This document shows, piece after piece, positions 24,474 through 31,749 of a stretch of DNA of 44,985 nt. Below the pieces are notes generated by a model. The model ran no database searches and was not told the origin of the DNA. It was given only the letters and a program-made list of their open reading frames with translations. The position numbers and the translations under genes were made by a program. Numbering within the stretch: the stretch's first letter is position 1; every line of letters starts with the position of its first letter. Source of the DNA: an uncultured Oscillochloris sp. (GTDB lineage Bacteria; Chloroflexota; Chloroflexia; Chloroflexales; Chloroflexaceae); assembly GCA_903887465.1 (NCBI GenBank), contig CAISPW010000215.1, positions 1 through 44,985 of the forward strand, read 5' to 3'.

Positions 24474-24503
24474 TGTATAGCACGAAAGGAAGTGCCTCGT
24501 CAA
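24474..24503 (-). promoter_or_regulatory. Promoter of the polysaccharide operon
   Basis: Minus strand: -35 TTGACG (24498-24503), an 18-base spacer, -10 TATACA (24474-24479) followed by AT-rich sequence. It is the best sigma-70-type match in the 684-base gene-free stretch 24124-24807, and its direction fits the operon. Transcription should start near 24467. The remainder of the stretch (24504-24807) holds a hairpin repeat and no gene. Confidence 0.75.
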
Positions 24504-24655
24504 CTTAATAATATGTAAAAATGTGGGCATGTGTGTATCCGGCAGCGTGCGAAACACGGATATGAGGTACGGGCTTTGTCGCTTCTGGGAGCGGTAAATG
24601 AAGACACTTTTTGAGCGAGAACGTGGCATCTGAGCCTTGTTACAATTTTTTCATT

Positions 24656-24719
24656 GCCGGGGGCGTTAGCCTCCCGGCGAGTACCACCGCACCGCGTACC
24701 TTTTGTGGTCGTGCCGAAA
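24656..24719. repeat. Hairpin-headed repeat, copy B
   Basis: GCCGGGGGC, loop, GCCTCCCGGC (24656-24678) followed by about 38 bases similar to copy A at 30-93, including the shared ACCGCAC...CTTTTG.GGT.GTGC pattern. Copy B lies upstream of the polysaccharide promoter, copy A just beyond its terminator. Confidence 0.6.
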
Positions 24720-24807
24720 AGGGATTTGCTCGGGAGCCTGCGGCCCCCAAACCCCCGCCAAGAATGGCGCTGTTGGCAACTCCAACGGTCGTACTAGCGG
24801 CTACCGG

Positions 24808-25779
24808 CTAGCGGATATCGGCTATTTTCACGTTCGTACTCACAAGCTCTTTCCCCCCATTCTGGGTGGGCGCTGGCACGGCGGCGTGCAAGGTTGCGGC
24901 CAGAGCTTCGGACAGATGCATACCCGGCTCTCCCGCGAGCGATGAGGCGAAGGTGTTGTAGGCCAGGGTGAGGCCGAGCGCGAAAAGGGTGCTTCCGACG
25001 CCAATCATGGCGTTAAACGGGGCCGGTGCGATCACCGCCACTCGTATCAGGACTGTGGCGACGGCGAATCCGGTATTGCGGAAGACCACATGGTACGTCG
25101 AGCTATGGTGCATCGAGACAAACACCAGCAGCACATCGAAGAAAATCAGGACGGTGTAGCAGTCGCCGAAAAACGAGACCGCTCGCCCGACCATGATGTA
25201 CTGCTGGAGCGTATAGAGGCCGATCAACATAAAGGCCAGCAGGAGCCCCAGCGCGATCAGCTTCTTCATGGCCACAAACCCGGCTAGATTGTGGAAGTCG
25301 TCGATAACGCCCTGGTGCCGCTGCACCCGGTAGTAGATCCGCAGGATGACAAAGATCACCAGAGCTCCGCCGGCCAGCGCCATGATTGGCAATATGGTAG
25401 GCTGGGCCTTGCTCCATGTGATCGGCTCGTCAAAGGCGGTGAGTTCGCGGAAGGCACCGCGCAGCAGGATCAGCGAGAGAATCTCCAACTGTTTGCCGAC
25501 CGTATTGGCGACCGAGCGGGCCAACCCGAAGATGATCCCGGCTAGGCCGACAATCTGGACGAGCTGGAGCGTAAAATCGACCGCGTAGAAGTGATTTGTC
25601 GGCAGGATATCGAGCAGCGCCGGGGACAGCAGCGCCCGCCGACGAACCTCGATCACCAGGAGCGCGCCAATGAAGCTGATAATCAGCATGTCGGCGACGA
25701 GGTGGCGACCACGCGGACTCTCCCACGCAGACTCTAGACGGTCAAAGACCCGTGAGGTGACGGTAAAGATCCGATTCAT
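24808..25779 (-). CDS. Multi-pass membrane protein of unknown function
   Basis: 323 residues from the ATG at 25779. The frame stays open to 25953, but that start is six bases from a tRNA gene and the extra 58 residues look non-protein. Hydrophobic segments: ADMLIISFIGALLVIEV (about 30-46), FTLQLVQIVGLAGIIFGLA, ILPIMALAGGALVIFVILRIYY, KLIALGLLLAFMLIGLYTL, FFGDCYTVLIFFDVLLVFVSM and FAVATVLIRVAVIAPAPFNAMIGVGSTLFALGLTL, so about six to seven spans. No family was recognised. A weak AGGG precedes the start. It is transcribed away from the tRNA gene and stands alone. Confidence 0.75.
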   Translation of the reverse strand: MNRIFTVTSRVFDRLESAWESPRGRHLVADMLIISFIGALLVIEVRRRALLSPALLDILPTNHFYAVDFTLQLVQIVGLAGIIFGLARSVANTVGKQLEILSLILLRGAFRELTAFDEPITWSKAQPTILPIMALAGGALVIFVILRIYYRVQRHQGVIDDFHNLAGFVAMKKLIALGLLLAFMLIGLYTLQQYIMVGRAVSFFGDCYTVLIFFDVLLVFVSMHHSSTYHVVFRNTGFAVATVLIRVAVIAPAPFNAMIGVGSTLFALGLTLAYNTFASSLAGEPGMHLSEALAATLHAAVPAPTQNGGKELVSTNVKIADIR

Positions 25780-25958
25780 CACACGCCCTATGTTGGGTGC
25801 CTGCAGGGCACCGATCCGCCGCTTCGCGTCCTCGCCCAAACGCGAACGCTGGATTGCGCCATGCGTCCCAGCGATTTGCTTCCTAACTTGCGTCCCAGGG
25901 CCATAAACGACAAACGCGGCATCCTGGCCGAAGCCAGTGTACCGCGTCCTCATCTGGC

Positions 25959-26031
25959 GCCCCCGAGCCGACTCGAACGGCTGACACGCGGTTTAGGAAA
26001 CCGCTGCTCTATCCCCTGAGCTACGGGGGCA
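25959..26031 (-). tRNA. tRNA-Arg (anticodon CCT)
   Basis: 73 bases with discriminator. Acceptor arms GCCCCCG (26025-26031) and CGGGGGC pair fully. The D arm is GCTCAGGGGATAGAGC, the anticodon arm GCGGT-TTCCTAA-ACCGC places CCT as anticodon (reads AGG), and the T arm CAGCC-GTTCGAGTC-GGCTG is canonical. The discriminator is G; no CCA is encoded. TTGCGT-N17-TAGACT lies just upstream. Confidence 0.96.
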
Positions 26032-26040
26032 TCGGCGGCA

Positions 26041-26069
26041 AGTCTACCATATGGCCTGCGGCTACGCAA
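26041..26069 (-). promoter_or_regulatory. Promoter of tRNA-Arg
   Basis: Minus strand: -35 TTGCGT (26064-26069), 17-base spacer, -10 TAGACT (26041-26046), about ten bases before the tRNA 5' end. Spacing and position fit a sigma-70-type promoter. Confidence 0.65.
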
Positions 26070-26171
26070 GATGCCCTGCGAAATGTCATGCATCCCCGCA
26101 CAACGGGCGCGCTGAATCCGCACGTTGTGAACCATGTCGAAGCTGAAACGAGGTTACCAGAAAGGATGACT

Positions 26172-26957
26172 ATGCGCCACGCATACCCGCGAATCGTCGC
26201 AGCCTTCGCCCTCGCCAGCATGATCTGCCTGGGCTGGACTCTGGCCACCGCCGCGCCGAGCAACCCGATCTATCTGCCGCTGCTGCGCACCCTCGCATCG
26301 ACCGCGACGCAGAATCCGCTGCACAGCGGCCAGGCCACCTACTACACCACCGCCGATGGCACTGGCAACTGCGGATTCGCCGCCATCCCCGGCGATCTGA
26401 TGGTTGCCGCGATCAGTTATCTCGACTATAGCGACCCCCAGCCGGCCGCCTACTGTGGGGCCTACGTCGAGGTCACTGGGCCAAAGGGCACGATTATGGT
26501 GCGGATCGTCGATAAGTGTCCCGATATCCCCGACCGGCCCGTCAATCCCACCACCGGCTGCGCGGCTGGCCACCTCGACCTTAGCCCCAGTGCCTTCGAC
26601 ATGATCGCCGATCACAACCTGGGCCGCGTGCCGATCACGTGGCGGGTCGTCAGCCCCAACCTGAGCGGGCCGATCAGCTACCACTTTAAGGATGGCAGCA
26701 ACCAGTGGTGGACGGCGGTGCAGATCCGCAACCACCGGAACCCAGTCGTCAAGCTGGAGTACCAGAACCGCCAGGGAGCCTGGGTGAGCGTCGCTCGCCT
26801 CGACTACAATTACTTCGTGGAGGCAAGCGGCATGGGGCCGGGGCCGTACACTTTCCGTGTCACCGACAGCTACGGCAATCTGCTGGTGGACAGCGGAATC
26901 ATCGGTGGCGATGCCATCTCGCGCGACGGTGCCGCCCAGTTTCCGGCAGGGCCGTAG
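26172..26957 (+). CDS. Secreted bacterial expansin-like protein
   Basis: 261 residues. Signal peptide MRHAYPRIVAAFALASMICLGWTLATAAP. Domain 1 (about 45-155) is a double-psi beta-barrel: SGQATYYTTADGTGNCGF, AYCGAYVEVTGPKG, VRIVDKCPDIP and HLDLSPSAFDMIA, where the Asp in HLDLS corresponds to the essential Asp of expansins. Domain 2 (about 165-255) resembles CBM63, with NQWWTAVQIRN, LDYNYFVEASG and PYTFRVTDSYGN offering surface aromatics. The arrangement is that of Bacillus EXLX1, which loosens polysaccharide networks without hydrolysis. The second of two close ATGs is chosen because AAAGG lies at normal distance. A terminator follows at 26961. Confidence 0.9.
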   Translation: MRHAYPRIVAAFALASMICLGWTLATAAPSNPIYLPLLRTLASTATQNPLHSGQATYYTTADGTGNCGFAAIPGDLMVAAISYLDYSDPQPAAYCGAYVEVTGPKGTIMVRIVDKCPDIPDRPVNPTTGCAAGHLDLSPSAFDMIADHNLGRVPITWRVVSPNLSGPISYHFKDGSNQWWTAVQIRNHRNPVVKLEYQNRQGAWVSVARLDYNYFVEASGMGPGPYTFRVTDSYGNLLVDSGIIGGDAISRDGAAQFPAGP

Positions 26958-26960
26958 GGC

Positions 26961-26995
26961 TAGTGGCCGCGCGCGTTGCTCCAGGCCACTATTTT
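26961..26995 (+). terminator. Terminator after the expansin-like gene
   Basis: TAGTGGCC (26961-26968) pairs with GGCCACTA (26984-26991), followed by TTTT. It begins four bases after the stop codon. Confidence 0.7.
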
Positions 26996-27134
26996 GGCCC
27001 TACGGCCATGTATAACACTCCTCTAACGGGGCGCAGACGCACATCTAACACTTCCGTCGTATGCTATGTATATGCCCGCAAGGGCGTGGAGCAGCCGTAA
27101 TAGAGACGACATAGATAGCATGAGGAGGAAACCG

Positions 27135-27581
27135 ATGACAACGATTGCGCGTTGGGATCCGTTTCAAGATGCGGTGAGCCTGCGTGAGGCGGTGAACCGG
27201 CTGTTTGAGGAGAGCTTGGTTCCGATCCTCCCGACGGTGCAGAGCGGGCAGGGCTTTGTCCCCGCGCTTGATATGAGCGAGACCCCCGATGCCTATGTGC
27301 TGGATGTGGCGGTTCCCGGCATGAAGGCGGAGGATATGACGCTGACCTTCGAGAACGGCGTGCTGACTATCGCCGGTGAGGTGAAGCAGGAGAACGAGCA
27401 GAAGGAGCGCAACTACCATCGCGTGGAGCGCCGCTACGGTCGTTTTAGCCGCAGCGTCGCGTTCCCTGCCCTTGTGAAGGGCGACGCAATCGCGGCCAAG
27501 CTGGAGAATGGCATCCTGCACCTCAGCATACCCAAGTCCGAGGAGGTCAAGCCCCGCCAGATCACGATTAACGTGGGCTAG
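27135..27581 (+). CDS. Hsp20/alpha-crystallin small heat-shock protein
   Basis: 148 residues. N-terminal WDPFQDAVSLREAVNRLFEE, then the alpha-crystallin domain (about 42-140): PALDMSETPDAYVLDVAVPGMKAEDMTLTFENGVLTIAGE, RVERRYGRFSRSVAFP and the C-terminal ENGILHLSIPKSEE. It binds unfolding proteins as an ATP-independent chaperone in the cytoplasm. The ATG at 27135 has GAGGAGG at a good distance, so the longer frame from 27066 is rejected. No CIRCE element (TTAGCACTC inverted repeat) is seen upstream. Confidence 0.95.
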   Translation: MTTIARWDPFQDAVSLREAVNRLFEESLVPILPTVQSGQGFVPALDMSETPDAYVLDVAVPGMKAEDMTLTFENGVLTIAGEVKQENEQKERNYHRVERRYGRFSRSVAFPALVKGDAIAAKLENGILHLSIPKSEEVKPRQITINVG

Positions 27582-27588
27582 GGTGAAT

Positions 27589-27627
27589 CCCAAAGGGGGC
27601 GACGGCTTTGCCGTCGCCCCCTTTGGG
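27589..27627 (+). terminator. Strong hairpin after hsp20
   Basis: A perfect 18-bp stem (27589-27606 with 27610-27627) and TTT loop begins eight bases after the hsp20 stop codon. It has no long T-run (TTGTATGG follows), but position and strength suggest transcription ends here. Confidence 0.7.
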
Positions 27628-27745
27628 TTGTATGGGGACGGCTTCGTTGCCAAAAACGCACAGAAAACAAGCTTGGGGCGCAGCGTCAAAGACGTGGTAG
27701 AGTACGCTGTGGGTTCAGAGGAGGGAATGATGGAGCCTAGCCCGC

Positions 27746-28297
27746 ATGATAGACGATCTGACGATCACGCCGATGGATGTGGCGGCAGCCACGCTGGTCA
27801 CGTCCTGGCGCTACCCGCCGCCCTACGAGATCTACAGCCTCGATGAGGATCAGGCAATGCTGGTCGCCGCGTTTAGCCACCCGGCGTACGGCTACTTCCA
27901 ACTGCGCCAGGGCGGCGCGCTCGTGGGATTCTGCTGTTTCGGCGACGAGGGCCGGGTGCTCGGGGGCGACTACACGACGCCCGCGCTGGATGTGGGCATC
28001 TCAATGCGGCCGGATCTGACCGGGCGCGGGATGGGTCGGCGCTATATGGGGGCGGTGCTGGCCTTCGCCGAACTGCGTTTCTGCCCGCCGACCTTGCGGC
28101 TGACGGTGGCCTCGTTTAACTTGCGCGCCCGGCAGCTCTATGCCCGCCTGGGATTCCGCAGCGTCCAGCAGTTTGTCTCGTTATCTAGCGGGCGTGAGTA
28201 TCAGGTGATGCTACGCGCCGGTGGGGCGGTTGAGCTTGACGGCCCCGCACAAGGTGGCTATACTTCTCAGGCCAACGGCGATGACGGGGACGGGTAG
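27746..28297 (+). CDS. GNAT-family N-acetyltransferase
   Basis: 183 residues. TLVTSWRYPPPYEIYSLDE and GYFQLRQGGALVGFCCFG at the N-terminus, then the acetyl-CoA loop SMRPDLTGRGMGRRYMGAVL (about 92-111) and TLRLTVASFNLRARQLYARLGF, which is the RimI/YhhY-like order. The last 25 residues or so (GAVELDGPAQGGYTSQANGDDGDG) do not look like domain sequence, and their codons overlap the ileS promoter and the start of its leader. GGAG lies about ten bases before the ATG. The substrate is unknown. Confidence 0.88.
   Translation: MIDDLTITPMDVAAATLVTSWRYPPPYEIYSLDEDQAMLVAAFSHPAYGYFQLRQGGALVGFCCFGDEGRVLGGDYTTPALDVGISMRPDLTGRGMGRRYMGAVLAFAELRFCPPTLRLTVASFNLRARQLYARLGFRSVQQFVSLSSGREYQVMLRAGGAVELDGPAQGGYTSQANGDDGDG
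28236..28264 (+). promoter_or_regulatory. Promoter of ileS, inside the end of the GNAT gene
   Basis: TTGACG (28236-28241), exactly 17 bases, TATACT (28259-28264). Start of transcription is expected near 28271. This is among the best promoter matches in the window and is read in the same direction as ileS. Confidence 0.75.
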
Positions 28298-28395
28298 CCG
28301 TCATCATTGAACCGGGGTGGTATCACGGGGCAGCCTTCGCCTCGTCCCCTGTCTGTGTGGCCGTCTGGCCGCCGACCGTGGGGGCGGGGTTTTTT
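28280..28395 (+). promoter_or_regulatory. T-box type antitermination leader of ileS, apparently lacking stem I
   Basis: The antiterminator is complete: GGGG (28314-28317) pairs with CCCC (28346-28349), the seven-base bulge TGGTATC (28318-28324) matches the T-box UGGNACC that binds the tRNA 3' end, and ACG (28325-28327) pairs with CGT (28343-28345), capped by a GGC/GCC stem. The competing terminator pairs CCTCGTCCCC (28340-28349) with GGGGGCGGGG (28380-28389) and is followed by six T residues. Upstream only one short hairpin is seen (GATGACGG/CCGTCATC, 28280-28305), which spans the GNAT stop codon. The usual long stem I with a specifier codon does not fit between the promoter and the T-box. 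The first bases of the hairpin resemble the start of classic T-box leaders. Confidence 0.72.
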
Positions 28396-28403
28396 GTATG
28401 GTG

Positions 28404-28432
28404 GTAGCGACGGCCCGGCGGGCCGTTGCTAC
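28404..28432 (+). repeat. 14-bp hairpin directly before the ileS ribosome-binding site
   Basis: GTAGCGACGGCCCG (28404-28417) and CGGGCCGTTGCTAC (28419-28432) form a near-perfect stem, ending two bases before AAAGGG and 14 bases before the ileS ATG. It may be a dispersed repeat or affect ribosome access. Confidence 0.65.
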
Positions 28433-28446
28433 GAAAGGGATGGCGC

Positions 28447-31400
28447 ATGTTCAAACCTGTCGAGACGAGCGTGTCGTTCCCGCAGCTTGAGGAACAGATC
28501 CTCGCCTGGTGGGATGCCAACCAGATCGTCGCGAAGTCGCTGGCCGCAGGGAGCAAGCCCTTTGTGTTTTACGAGGGGCCGCCGACGGCCAACGGCCGGC
28601 CTGGCCTGCACCACGTGATCAGCAGGACGTTTAAGGATATCATCTGCCGTTACCGGGCCATGCAGGGCTATACGATCATTGGTCGCCGTGAGGGCTGGGA
28701 TACCCACGGCCTGCCGGTGGAAATCGAGGTCGAGAAGCAGCTCGGCTTCAGCGGCAAGCCCGACATCGAGACGTACGGCATCGCTGAGTTTAACGCCCGC
28801 TGCCGCGAAAACGTCTGGGAGTATATCCAGGAGTGGCAGGCATTTACCAAGCGTATCGCCTACTGGGTCAGCGCCGACGGCTACTACACCTACGACAATA
28901 AATACATCGAGTCGCTCTGGTGGATCTTTCGCCAGTTCTGGGAGCGCGATCTGCTCTTCCGCGACTATAAGGTGACGATGCACTGCCCGCGCTGCGGCAC
29001 CGGCCTGAGCGACCACGAGGTGAGCCAGGGTGCCCGCGATGATGTGGACGACCCGAGCGTCTATATTAAGTTTCGGGTCAGCGGCGAGACGGTTCCGGGC
29101 GTGGGCGTACACGGGGCGCAGTTGGCGGAGTCGCTCCGGGGCGCGCATCTGGTGGCCTGGACGACCACGCCGTGGACGCTGCCCGCTAACGTGGCCCTGG
29201 CGGTCAAGCACGATGCGACCTATGTGGATGTCGAAGTAGGGCCGAAGCATCCGCTGCACCGCGCATACCGCCAGAATATGACCGATGCGGATGCTTCGGT
29301 TCTACCGAACGACCGTTTAATCATGGCCGAATCTCTGGCACTGCGGGTGTTGGGCGAAGGCTACACCGTACAGCGCACCTTCAGGGGTAACGACTTGGTC
29401 GGCCTGCGCTATGAGCAACTCTTCACCGGCGTGCCTGGCCCCGGCGACGAGGTTGACATAAGCGTCGCGTATCGCGTGATCGCCGACGAGATCGTGACCA
29501 TGGACGACGGCACCGGCATCGTCCACATCGCCCCGGCCTACGGCGACCTGGAGGTGGGCCGTAAGCACGGGCTGCCCACGCTCTTCTCGGTCGATCTCAA
29601 CGGCAAGGTGATGCCCGAGTTCGCCGCGTTGGGCTTCGCCGGGAAGTTCTTCAAGGAGGCCGACCCGGACATCACCCGTAACCTCAAGGAGCGCGGGCTG
29701 CTGCTGAAGAGCGGGCGGGTGCGCCACTACTACCCGTTTTGCTGGCGCTGCGGCACCCCCCTGCTCTTCTACGCCAAGCGCTCGTGGTATATCCGCACCA
29801 CGGCGTTCAAGGCCGATCTGGTGGCCAATAACCAGCAGATCCACTGGGTGCCCGATCACATCCGCGACGGGCGCTTCGGCAACTGGCTGGAGAATAACAT
29901 CGACTGGGCGATCAGCCGCGAGCGCTACTGGGGCACGCCGCTGCCGATCTGGTTGAGCGCCGACGGCAGCCACGCCGAGTGTATCGGCTCGCTGGCCGAG
30001 CTGGAGCAGAAGGTCGGGCGCTCATTGCAGGATCTCGACCTGCACCGGCCCTATGTAGACGCGCTGACCTGGGAACACCCGCAGCATGGCACCATGCGCC
30101 GCATCCCCGATGTGGCCGACTGCTGGTTCGATAGCGGCTCGATGCCGGTGGCCCAGTGGCACTACCCGTTTGAGAACCAGGAGATCTTCGAGGCCGCTCA
30201 CCCGGCTGACTACATCTGCGAGGCGGTCGACCAGACTCGCGGCTGGTTCTACACTCTGCACGCGGTCAGCACCCTGCTCTTCGACCGGCCCGCCTTCAAT
30301 AACGTGATCTGCCTTGGCCATATCCTGGATGAGCACGGCGCGAAGATGAGCAAGAGCAAGGGCAATGTGATCACGCCGCAGGAGGTGATCGACCAGTACG
30401 GCGTGGACGCTCTGCGCTGGTATCTGTTCACCGCCGCCCCGCCCGGCAACCCCCGGCGCTTCAGCGGCGGCCTGGTGAACGAGAGCCTGCGTAAGTTCAT
30501 GCTCACGCTCTGGAATACCTACAGCTTCTTTGTCACCTATGCCAACCTGGACGGATGGACGCCGAGGACGGCAGGTGAAGATCTGGCCCTCCAGCCCATC
30601 GACCGCTGGGCGCTGGCTCGGCTCAACGCCCTGGTGCGCGATGTGACCGCCAGCCTGGAGGTGTATGAGGTCTTCCCGGCGGCGCGGGCGATTGAGGGCT
30701 TCGTGGACGAGCTCTCGAACTGGTATGTGCGGCGCAACCGGCGGCGCTTCTGGAAGAGCGAGGCCGACGCCGATAAGCGGGCGGCCTACCACACGCTCTA
30801 TACCTGCCTGCTGACGGTGGCCAAGCTGGCCGCGCCCTTCGCCCCGTACCTGGCCGAGGAGCTGTATCGCAATTTGACGGGATTGCAGATTGCGGATGGC
30901 GCGGGCCAATCGGCAATTCCCGAGAGCGTTCATCTCGCATCCTGGCCCCTCGTGGACACGGCGCTGCTGGATGACCAACTGGTGGCCGATACCGAGGCGC
31001 TGCTGGGGGCCGTGTCGCTGGGGCGGGCGGCGCGCAAGACGGCGGGCCTGAAGGTGCGCCAGCCGCTGAGCGAGCTGTGGGTGCGGGCGAGTACACCCGC
31101 CGCCGCCGAGGGTCTGCGCCGCTTCGAGGCAGATCTGCGCGACGAGCTGAACGTCAAGGCGGTGCGCTACCTGGAGGCCGGATCGGACATCGTCGAGTAC
31201 CGCTTCAAGCCCAATCTACGTCTGGTGGGCAAGAAGTACGGCAAGCAGGTGCCAGCCCTCGCCGCTGCGCTCAAGGCTCTGGCGGGTGCAGAGGCCCGCG
31301 CGGTGGCCCACGCACTGGAGGCGGGCCAGCCGGTGCGCCTGATGCTGGACGGGCAGGCGCTGGAGTTGCGGCCCGATGAGGTGCTGGTGGAGAGCAGCGC

Positions 31401-31749
31401 CCCCGAAGGCTATGCCGTGGCTGACGGCGACGGCATGCTGGTGGCCCTCAACACCAGCATGACCGCCGAATTGCGCCTGGAGGGTGTCGCCCGCGACCTC
31501 GTGCGCAGTGTGCAGGACGCACGCAAGCAGGCTGGGCTGGCAATCTCCGACCACATCGCCCTGACCCTCGCCGCCGGGGACACCGCCACCGCCGAGTTGC
31601 TGGCGCAGACCCTCGCCGCCTGGGGCGACTACCTGCGCGGCGAGACCCTCGCCGACCGTCTGATGGTCAGCGCGGCACCGGCGGGCGCGTATGTCGAGAC
31701 CGTGGACCTCGACGCGGGGACGATCACGCTGGGGGTATCACGAGTGTGA
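28447..31749 (+). CDS. ileS: Isoleucyl-tRNA synthetase
   Basis: 1100 residues, the length of the longer IleS type. FVFYEGPPTANGRPGLHHV holds the HIGH-like motif (about 39-57); KMSKSKGNVI is at 633-642. The editing domain (about 205-410) contains VAWTTTPWTLPANVAL and VHIAPAYGDLE. A CPRCGTGLSDHE motif (about 180) and a CWRCGTPL motif (about 433) are cysteine pairs. WCWFDSGSMP-like ADCWFDSGSMPVAQWHYPF and the anticodon-binding part with NWYVRRNRRRFWKSE complete it. The ATG at 28447 has GGG seven bases upstream; the frame seven codons longer overlaps the hairpin. It is controlled by the T-box-like leader and overlaps the next gene by four bases. Confidence 0.97.
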   Translation: MFKPVETSVSFPQLEEQILAWWDANQIVAKSLAAGSKPFVFYEGPPTANGRPGLHHVISRTFKDIICRYRAMQGYTIIGRREGWDTHGLPVEIEVEKQLGFSGKPDIETYGIAEFNARCRENVWEYIQEWQAFTKRIAYWVSADGYYTYDNKYIESLWWIFRQFWERDLLFRDYKVTMHCPRCGTGLSDHEVSQGARDDVDDPSVYIKFRVSGETVPGVGVHGAQLAESLRGAHLVAWTTTPWTLPANVALAVKHDATYVDVEVGPKHPLHRAYRQNMTDADASVLPNDRLIMAESLALRVLGEGYTVQRTFRGNDLVGLRYEQLFTGVPGPGDEVDISVAYRVIADEIVTMDDGTGIVHIAPAYGDLEVGRKHGLPTLFSVDLNGKVMPEFAALGFAGKFFKEADPDITRNLKERGLLLKSGRVRHYYPFCWRCGTPLLFYAKRSWYIRTTAFKADLVANNQQIHWVPDHIRDGRFGNWLENNIDWAISRERYWGTPLPIWLSADGSHAECIGSLAELEQKVGRSLQDLDLHRPYVDALTWEHPQHGTMRRIPDVADCWFDSGSMPVAQWHYPFENQEIFEAAHPADYICEAVDQTRGWFYTLHAVSTLLFDRPAFNNVICLGHILDEHGAKMSKSKGNVITPQEVIDQYGVDALRWYLFTAAPPGNPRRFSGGLVNESLRKFMLTLWNTYSFFVTYANLDGWTPRTAGEDLALQPIDRWALARLNALVRDVTASLEVYEVFPAARAIEGFVDELSNWYVRRNRRRFWKSEADADKRAAYHTLYTCLLTVAKLAAPFAPYLAEELYRNLTGLQIADGAGQSAIPESVHLASWPLVDTALLDDQLVADTEALLGAVSLGRAARKTAGLKVRQPLSELWVRASTPAAAEGLRRFEADLRDELNVKAVRYLEAGSDIVEYRFKPNLRLVGKKYGKQVPALAAALKALAGAEARAVAHALEAGQPVRLMLDGQALELRPDEVLVESSAPEGYAVADGDGMLVALNTSMTAELRLEGVARDLVRSVQDARKQAGLAISDHIALTLAAGDTATAELLAQTLAAWGDYLRGETLADRLMVSAAPAGAYVETVDLDAGTITLGVSRV

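Noticed and set aside
25780-25953. N-terminal extension of the membrane protein up to 25953
   Set aside because: The added residues have no membrane or domain character, the start would lie six bases from the tRNA-Arg 3' end, and no ribosome-binding site is present.
27040-27134. CIRCE/HrcA operator before hsp20
   Set aside because: No TTAGCACTC inverted repeat is present; a loose ATGCTATGTAT-like symmetry is too weak.
27045-27689. Minus-strand frame of 214 codons across hsp20
   Set aside because: It spans the hsp20 gene and its terminator hairpin in antisense and shows no recognisable domain.
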